Assembly (NCBI RefSeq): GCF_023101765.2
Contig: NC_064212.1
Coordinates: 1,488,001 to 1,552,000, forward strand
Reading direction: 5' to 3'
Source: Spodoptera frugiperda
Taxonomy: Eukaryota > Arthropoda > Insecta > Lepidoptera > Noctuidae
Length of the DNA stretch: 64,000 nt
The translations under genes were made by a program, and so were the position numbers. This document shows, piece by piece, positions 55,894 to 64,000 of the stretch; the stretch's first letter is position 1, and every line of letters begins with the position of its first letter. Below the pieces are notes generated by a model. That model worked only from the letters and a program-made list of their open reading frames with translations. It was not told the origin of the DNA and searched no databases.

Positions 55894-58401
55894 CAAATTA
55901 TGCAGAAGCTATAAACTGAACCGTATGATACACGAATGTGATTTAAGATTCAATAAAAAAATTAACTTGAACAAGAGTTTCGCCTTGCAAAATAAAAACT
56001 ACAGCAAACTTTATCAGATATAATATATTGGAAAAGTTTAACCTAAATATTAATAAATTTAATTACGACATAGCACTAAAATATAACTCTCTATGATTTC
56101 TTTAATGGGAGAGATGTGCACTTAGATTGTGTTCTTTTCTTTTTGTCGTCGCAAGAGATAGTGCTAACTGTCATCTCAGTTACTAAGATAAAACTATTTA
56201 CTGTTTAATTAGGGTCCGTATCGTGCAATAAGTGGCGTTTTATACCTTGTTTTATGCAGCAATTTGCTGTCCATTACACATGACAGAATCCTATTTATAA
56301 TCTATGCTCGTATAAAGGCGGGATTATTGCACGATGACGTGTCTATGGTTGCTTTTATAATCTGTACGATCGATGTTTTGATTTGAAAATATGAAAGATA
56401 TGAAGCTTTTTAGATTAAATAAATAAATGTGTGTGTCTAGTTATGTTTTTGATGCGATACAGTTTTGAAGGCTGCTTGTTTAAATGTAGACTGGATATGG
56501 AGAGAGAAATGTAGTCGTTTAGTTTATACTTAACCCGTTAACACATAGGACACATTTTATCCCACGGGACCGCGGGCGAAACTGCTCGCAGAACCTAGTC
56601 CTTAAGTAAACAGTAATTAGGACATAGTAATTTTATCCGAATTTTAAGTATTTTTATATCTCACAAATCCGCAAGCGATGTAGAGGATAAGTGATTTTAC
56701 ACCCATATGGTGTCCAATGGGCATTTGTAGTCACGTACGTACAGAAACACAGACATAAGTAATACCTGATGCTATGCTCTAGAATTGAGACAAGCACTTA
56801 GCAAATATGATATTTCTATCTTCATTTTAACACATTTAGACTTTAGATGTGGCTGTCATCACTTTGATAAAGATAAGAGGAATGGAGGTAGTGATCATCT
56901 TAGGGCAACAGAGTAATGTCATTGTTCATCCCGCCCATTTTTTTTTAATTTGAATTTAAATTCCGTATACGTATCGTGTGGGATTACTGAGTAACAATTA
57001 TATTATTTCAATTCCATCGCAAAAAGTACTTAAAAATAAGGCGAAAAACATCTGGGCATTTGTCTAAGACTTCAGGTTCGTTCAAAATTAGCCCTAAAGG
57101 TCATTTGGAGCATAATGTACATGAAAACACTAGTTTAGAAAATTTTCGAGCAAAATTTTTTGAGTTAGTTAATACGCTTAATTTGTCATATAAAGATTCA
57201 CAAGTCCTTTACAATTAACACTTTTGTGTTAATTCAAGCTCAAATCACTACAAAACCGTCCAACACCATCCAAACGTAGCACAGCCGTAAAACGCCACAG
57301 ATAACCAAAAATTCTCCCGCCATAAAACATGCGAAACGCGTCACTTTCCGAAAACATGTTACAAAGCATGTTGACTTGACCTCAAGCATTAAAAGGCTTG
57401 GGAGTGTGAAGTTTAAACAGGCTATAGGTAGTCTGAAATAAAACGCGACAAACGCCGGGTGGTGGGCGCTGATAACGCGAGGCGAGCGTCGAGCCGCGTC
57501 GCGCGCCGCCGTGCCGCGTCGCGTCGTGTTGCCACATTCAACGTTTTTATGTTGTCTATGGATTTTAGTGGGGTTAGAATGTTGTTAGTGTTTATTTGTT
57601 TACGAATTTGTTTATTGAACTAGGTTTTTGATGTAGACTATGTTTTCAGCATAATTTGTATTTTGTGTGAGGTTTCAGTTTGTTTTGTAAAGTTTATGTG
57701 TAGTTTAACATTAGGTAAAGATAATAAAAAACGCATAATTAACGTTGAGTAACAAATACTTAATTTAGTTCACAAAACCCATAATCTTATTTATCAACTC
57801 TCAAACAAAATCAAATATTAACCCACCAAAGAAAAAACAACGACAACGCAACAAATAAATAATATTTTCTACACTGGCAACCCGTCCGCCGAGTGATGGA
57901 TGCACTGTACTGATAACACCCTTTTGACTTAAACGCGGCCAAAAGGTAAACATAACTCCATATTGTTATAATCTCTGTTTTTTTCTTTTTATAAATAATA
58001 CTCAAGATTGTAAGCGTTTTAAGTTATCTAACCACACTTTGGTGTACCGTAATTAAAAAACTAACGTGCTACTATAAATTTTGTCTATGATGCGTGTTCC
58101 GTATCCTTGTATCGCCGCCATGACACTAGTGTGGGCGACTTTTTTTAAAAGATAACGGTTTTAGTCGATTTATTTGTTTTTAGGATAATTTAGTAATTTA
58201 ATAGTGTGTTGTCCCTTATTTGTATGCCGTACCTCAAAAATGGAATAAGTATCTTAGAATGCTGTTGGTGAGTGGTAAAGAGAGCCAATAAAAAAATTAA
58301 CTCATTTTCTGATTTCCATGAACCTAATATAATAATAAGCATAACGATTTCATTTTCTCTACGTAGTCGCATTGGATCTCACATAAAATAGGCATTTATA
58401 T
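55894..58401. other. Gene-free stretch with foldback and CpG island
   Basis: AT-rich with a foldback at 56211-56343 and a short GC/CpG-dense block at 57450-57535 (GCGAGGCGAGCGTCGAGCCG, GTCGCGCGCCGCCGTGCCGC). No ORF with coding character. Confidence 0.4.
56211..56343. repeat. Foldback (MITE-like) element
   Basis: Left arm ATCGTGCAATAAGTGGCG and TTTTATAC pair imperfectly with right arm GTATAAAGGCGGGATTATTG and CACGAT. About 30-bp arms around a 70-base centre. Confidence 0.55.
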
Positions 58402-58667
58402 AGCAAACTGATTCTGACAGGCATACAAAATAAGAACAATATATAAAAGATTTATATTTCGATTGAATTCTACCAAAATATTCTAATTACAAATTTTAAA
58501 TCGCCAACCCGCATTGAGCAAGCATGGTAATTATTACTCAAACAGTGAGAAGAGGCCTTTAGTCAGGAGTGGCCATTGATAGCAAGCTAATTTTGAGAGC
58601 CATAGATAATAAGTACAATATAAAAGATACACACTTTGATTAAATTCAACAAAATATTCTAATTATA
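58402..58667. repeat. Diverged 88-bp direct repeats around an RTE tail
   Basis: 58402-58490 and 58581-58667 share AGCAA-CT-ATT-TGA, CAATATA-AAAGAT and AAATATTCTAATTA in the same order. Between them, 58500-58578 is an RTE-type LINE tail in reverse (CGCCAACCCGCATTGAGCAA, GAGAAGAGGCCTTTAGTCAG). Looks like a duplicated element or a large target duplication. Confidence 0.55.
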
Positions 58668-58670
58668 ACC

Positions 58671-61544
58671 AAACACCACTACTAAAAAACAAAACCTCAC
58701 CACATTTAACATTAAAACACCAACCACACAACACTACAACAGCCACACAGTACACAGACTTACATAAAATTTTACACAGTTGATATTTGTACAAGTTCAT
58801 GTGGTATGTAGTAAAATAACGAGTCGGCGTGCGAGGCTCTGATAAGGGCGGGCGGCGCCCCAGTGATGTATAGAGCGATAGAATGCTGCTGGGCTGTAAG
58901 ATAACCTGCCATTGACGCTCTGCGTGATTGACTACTGCTACCAGAAATTATACTAGGATTTACGACCTTTCCAGACACTTTTTGCTTTGGTTCACAGTGA
59001 CAATGATGAAAAATTTTGTGTTGATAGTCAGATTTTTGGTGGTGATGATGATTTTCGTGGTTGAAAAATTAAATTTGGATTTGTTGTTAAATTTAGGTAC
59101 TATTAGCTGTATTGTAATGCTTTATTCGAATCATTTTTTTTGTCCTTATGGTAATCGAGTCTCCAATGATGAAAACTATACTGCCATTATTGGGTGGTGA
59201 AAGCAGATTAAATGACGTCACGGAGTCGACGTCTTCTGATGACGTCACTTGGCAAATTATAATTTTATTATAACTTTCGTGAGACATACTAAATTAATTA
59301 TTATGTTATCGGCTTTCTCACGTAACTGTTTGACGGGGAACTTCATATCAGCTTGTTTTTTCCAAATCACCTTTAAGTTTCCTCTTCTACTCACATAATC
59401 TAAACTTTTAATTTTCAATCGCTTATATTATCATTAATTTGACCATTAGTCAGTTCAGATGTTATCTTTGCCGATTTAATTATCTCTTAAAAAGAATAAA
59501 CCGCGTCTTTTATCTGGAACCGGAGAATTTTGATAGTGAATTCGTGATTTAGATGTTAAGACTAGAAAATTAGTAGAAGTAGCAAACATAGCACATATAA
59601 TGCAAAATTTAAAAATGTGGATTTGCCGATATTGTGTAATAACAAAAAAATCGTTTCATTTTGGTTATTTCTTTATTACCTTTCCTTTAAAAACTAAACA
59701 AAATTCACTTTTAACTAGATCTAGATATGATTACAGATATTATAGTAAAATGTTCAATTAATTAATTTCACGTTTAAAAACTATTTTTGCCATACTGCAA
59801 TAGGTTTCCGAACCATTAGCAAATGGACTCCTAAAACCTGCCCGTAATAGTCTAATCAATAACTTCTTAAGCAAAATCTCATCATAAAAATATATCTATC
59901 TAAAAAATATGCAGATTCACACGGAATCTATTCATCTTATCAATATCATTTTATCTTGAAGATATCCCACGGAAATTGACTGGCCCTATCAAAATTAAAA
60001 GTATCTCAGAAATTAAAGTGATAAGGCTTAGTTTGGCATACTTTCACTTTGTAGAAATTATTGCTAGGTTTATTAAGTTTTTATCTAAGTATGTGTTTTA
60101 ATTTAGATTCTATAATATGTTTTAGATAGCGGTTATAAAATTATTTTGGTGTTTAAACTGCTTCATGGCAATTTCACGTGCATGCCATGGGCCATATTAT
60201 CGCCAATAGGAAATCCCCTTAAAGAAGACAACAATTAGCTGCAAATATCATCTTTTAAATTAAAATGCAAATTTTAGCTTAAAATCGTAGCCAAACATTT
60301 TCTCAGTCTCTTTTAATCGAACCACTAAAGCAATTATAAAGTAAAACTAACAATAACATTGCCGCCAAAACATAGAACCCAAACGTCAAACGCATTCACC
60401 AAAGAGATCGCACTTACTCTATGGTCCTCAAAAAAAAACTTTTAAACACAAAGACAAGCGACGAATCTCAATGAGTCAGTAAGTCAATTAGCCAGAATAT
60501 GTTAATAACATTTAGCACACGCTTCTAATATTATCTTATAATAAAACATTGACATTTCAAGCCAGATAACACCTAAGTCATCACCGATATGTATTTAAAT
60601 CATACTTGAGTTTCGTCTCGCACGAGGACTTTATCTTAAAAAGCACTCTGTGGTATCTTGCGGGCCACAATCTCACATATTATGTGCCTATATCCTTTGT
60701 AAGGGCAGACGCATAAGATGTGCTAAGAGGGAGTTTACAAATCACTGTTTTAAATAATTATATTGACTTAAGCATTTACACTTCGTGATTCTAAATCTGG
60801 AATTTTTACGTTCCTGTTGGAATTTGGGCCTTTATCTACCCCAGACCTAATTAGGCGTGCATGTCATGTTAGCAATTATAGTACTTATTTTGGGATTTCG
60901 AGAAATCTTCTTTTAAAAATTTCCCTGTATTCTCCAAAGCAGCTTTAAAATTTCGCTGTTTTACGATCAATTATTCTTATTATAATTATTAATTTCGCCA
61001 GTATATTGTCTTCCACTAACCATATCACTAGTAACAAAAGAAATAAATATATTGAAGATTACCGTGTCCAATTCGCTATATTTATAGTTTTCTTTTTCAC
61101 AGAAATTTGGTCATCAATAACTTCAACTTTATTCCTATCTAGGAATCAAAATCGCTTGCAACGCCTCAAGAAATAAAGGTCATATTCCTCTATCGCAAAT
61201 ATAACCCAATATACACGCACCTCAAAGACCAAAGTGATTCATTTGTCTCATACTATCCCGATGTTTTAAGTTTTCACAGATAATGTAGATGGAGCCACTA
61301 AATTAATGCCCCGGCGTTACTTGCGTATCTATACTTAGATTAGTTGCGTCGCTGTTAAGTTAGGAATGTGAATAATTAAGTTACGGTTAAGTATGTGACG
61401 TAGGTATGAAAGTATTGTTAGGAGATGAGTGTAAAATTGTTTTTAAGTAGCCCTTTCTTGCGTCATTTTATTCGAAGAGTGATATTGGTTTTGGCTAGTA
61501 ATTCTCTTTTTTTACATTTGATGGGTCGATTTTTGGCCGCTATC
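58671..61544. other. Non-coding interval, nothing firm
   Basis: A C/G-rich block at 58820-58920 has a 68-codon minus-strand ORF with no recognisable motif. The remainder is AT-rich. No gene or named repeat. Confidence 0.35.
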
Positions 61545-61625
61545 TCGCCTGATGGTAAGTGATGATGCGGCCAACGATGGAGCATGTCTGCCCATAAGCA
61601 ACCTATGGGCAGACCTACATATACC
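61545..61625 (-). repeat. Dispersed repeat fragment with hairpin
   Basis: CGCCTGATGGTAAGTGATG start, then a perfect hairpin GTCTGCCCAT/ATGGGCAGAC. Resembles a lepidopteran LINE/SINE tail; single copy here. Confidence 0.45.
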
Positions 61626-62138
61626 ATAACTTATGATGAGACAAGACGAGGCGAGCCTATTACCATATAATGGATGCTGATTCCTTGAAAATTAATCATT
61701 ACTGAACATTTCTAAAATTGGACTTTATTGAAAATCGCGTTTGGCTTCGTACTTGGCATGAAATAGCAAAAGCACCATATTTATTTTCAGAACTTACATC
61801 TTGTTTATTTTCGTCTCCCAAGTATTTAAAGCTCACAACTCACACTTCCGGGGAATAGTAACATGTATACTACCAATAACATACCAGTAAACATATGTAA
61901 ATTAATTTAAAATCAGCTGCTCAAGATGTTAAGACCGAAATTCGAGAGAAAATGAGAGTGGACCAATTAAATCGTTATCAGAGATCTGAACTGAGACGGA
62001 ATCGACATCACTACCTGTGTAGATTAACCGCGTCTACTAGTCATGGGCTTGTACGACAAGAGTGAACTTAAATTCAATTAACAAGAACTTAAATTCAATT
62101 AATAAGAAGGCAACTCTTACATTTTTTATGAAAAAGGG
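61626..62138. other. Non-coding interval, nothing seen
   Basis: No gene. A family B scrap (GAGCCTATTACCATATAATG) occurs at about 61654-61673. Confidence 0.4.
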
Positions 62139-62225
62139 AGATGGATGGTAAGTTATCAGCACCGCCCATGGACACCCGCAACTCCAGAAGAGTAACAGCT
62201 GCGTTGCCGGCTTTTTAAAAAGGAG
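62139..62225 (-). repeat. Short retroposon, family D (fragment)
   Basis: GATGGTAAGTTATCAGCACC, GCCCATGGACACCCGCAACT, GCGTTGCCGGC. Confidence 0.7.
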
Positions 62226-62884
62226 TACGCTCTTTTCTTGTACCACATTTTTGTAATAACTATCGTGAGACATACATGTGATGAAGAAATCGTGATTTTT
62301 TGTCAACTCTTTTTTAACAGTATCGGTTTTTCGATATAATTGTGTGATAGTAGGTCTTACAAAAATACAGTGGAGATGTAAAATACAAAGAAGATGAAAA
62401 ATATCCTGAAGCACCTCTTCACAAGACAGGTTGCTATAGCCAAGTGGCTATGGTAAGCCTGCCAAATGAGAGGCTTGAATAGGAGATCGCGGTTAAAAAA
62501 AAATACAGAGAGTGCTGCTACGAGTATGAACTCACTGTTAAATGTTTTGTGGTTAAAACAGCGAGTATAGTACAACCTGTCACAAATACCTGACAACTAC
62601 CAGTTACCACGTAAAAGATCAGACAAACCTCAGAAATCTAAGATACACTTCGACAGTAGAACACGAATGCAAATGGCGTCAGTATGAGAGCTGAAACAAT
62701 GTTATCTCAAGTAGAGCAACGTTAGCGGAACATTGTCGCGACATTCCCGCCACATTAGACACAAGTAACATAACAGTTTAATTAGAACTGCATCTAAACC
62801 GTATTAGTTGCTGTGTAGGCGGGTGGTGGGGTGAGCGATAGGCGGATGGCGGTTTAAAACTGTCAACTAAAAGCTAGGTCTTGC

Positions 62885-62998
62885 CTGTCGGAGCTAAGGA
62901 CTACCTAGCGGGTTTACCGAGGTTCCGGCTTGAAAAGCAGGAGTAGGAACGGGGTGGTTTTTAGTCAGTAAGAATCTGACACTCCCTCTTACCCAAGG
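62885..62998 (+). repeat. SINE-like retroposon, family A (copy 11)
   Basis: GGAGCTAAGGACTACCTAGC, GGGTTTACCGAGGTTCCGGC, GGAACGGGGTGGTTTTTAGT, tail cut after ACCCAAGGCG. Confidence 0.85.
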
Positions 62999-64000
62999 CG
63001 TTTTCCTTCGTGGTTTGTCAGTGGTATCTAAAAAAACTAACAAAGTACATATAACTCGGAATCAATTGCCGTTGGTAGGTTAAGAGCCTCAGGCATGAGA
63101 AACAGGAGTATTAAACCTCGACCACCACCACACTACTCGTATATATTATTATCCAGAATTAGAACATTAAAAAAAACAATCCTCCTCTACTTCTTCGACA
63201 AAATGTATTCTACCCGCTACCTCTTACAACTTGCACCAACAAAACTATGGCCAACTTTTGGTGTTTCGTATTGGATCTTGCAAAGTTTGTCGTATCGGCA
63301 AATGTATCGTAGTCGATGTCTTGAACAGTGCAAACGGTTGCAAATACAACGTACTCAGACTATTACTGCTAGTAACTGCATAAAGGAGATTATCCTATCT
63401 ATTATGTGATATGGAGAAATTATATATTTCTTTTTTTGTTATAAAAAATATTTTTTCTATCGTATTGAGAAAACTGTAATGTAAATGATAGATTTTAGAT
63501 AAGATTTTATAAATAAATAAATAATTATGCATTTCTTATGAGAGTGTCTGAATTAGAGAGCCTATATTTTGAGTTTCTGTGAACTTGGATATGTAAAGAG
63601 TTTTTCTTAAGATAATTTTATTCAACCTTTGAGAAAGACGGAAATGAAACTTGGTCTTGACTATTAACGGTGATCAACGAAAGCTTCACAACAATGATAA
63701 CTTGTTGGTTTCAAAGTAAAAACCCGAAACGTTTCTTTACCTAATAAACTTTTCTTATCGATACACAAGTAGATACAACACACACATCTACTATCCGAAC
63801 AAAACCATATAAAAGAATTTCCCGCACAACAGTCCATCATGGGAGTAAAAACTTCAACCACGATACCCGTTACGGAAAGAGCAAAAAGCGAAAATTACTG
63901 ATTGGTATCTCCTCTGAGCCCCAATGTATCATAGCCAGGTTTATCTACGAAGCTTATCCTAACATTGTGGATGAAAAATGTCGAGAAGCTTAGAGTACAG
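62999..64000. other. Non-coding interval to window end, nothing seen
   Basis: AT-rich with short ORFs of no recognisable kind. 63001-63100 may contain an RTE tail scrap (TTGCCGTTGGTAGGTTAAGA). Confidence 0.35.

Overview
This is eukaryotic nuclear DNA, most likely from a moth (a noctuid-like lepidopteran; inferred, not proven). Genes are split by GT-AG introns, the sequence is AT-rich, and many short retroposons and foldback elements are scattered through it. A Dong/R4-type retrotransposon sits in a TAA repeat, as described for Dong in Bombyx. I see no prokaryotic or CRISPR features.

Three host loci are supported. (1) A complete four-exon SLC7A6OS/Iwr1 homologue (+, 15746-17976, 309 aa), the family that helps RNA polymerase II enter the nucleus. 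A truncated copy of its 5' half lies at 1-1189 and 3210-3349. (2) A three-exon, 109-aa stand-alone KIX-domain gene (-, 19067-20524) resembling the N-terminus of Mediator subunit MED15. A second pair of KIX-type exons (-, 3360-4066) is closer to canonical MED15 but has no visible first exon. (3) The last two coding exons (-, 25300-27783) of a u-shaped/Friend-of-GATA homologue with nine zinc fingers and a PLDLS CtBP-binding motif. Its 5' exons are not recognisable here, so the gene probably starts to the right of the window or far inside it.

Layout: 1-4500 is a partial segmental duplication of the SLC7A6OS region broken up by repeats. 4545-14650 is a nest of transposons: a minus-strand CR1-like LINE carries a hAT element between its ORFs and a Dong-type LINE in its 3' tail repeat. 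14706-20530 is the intact SLC7A6OS plus KIX-gene block, converging tail to tail. 20.5-22.1 kb is SINE-rich. 22.2-25.3 kb is a low-repeat AT-rich stretch, probably u-shaped 3' UTR or flank. 25.3-27.8 kb is u-shaped coding sequence. 27.8-64 kb has no recognisable host exon. It holds about 20 SINE copies, LINE remnants, foldback elements and a few CpG-dense islands, and is probably u-shaped intron or upstream regulatory DNA.

The host genes do not form a pathway by position alone. All three concern RNA polymerase II transcription: Pol II assembly/import, a Mediator-type activator-binding fold, and a GATA cofactor. The points most worth following up are the duplicated KIX exons with matching splice phases on both sides of SLC7A6OS, a MITE made of repeated CTCGAG-centred palindromes, and the nested LINE-in-LINE-tail insertion.
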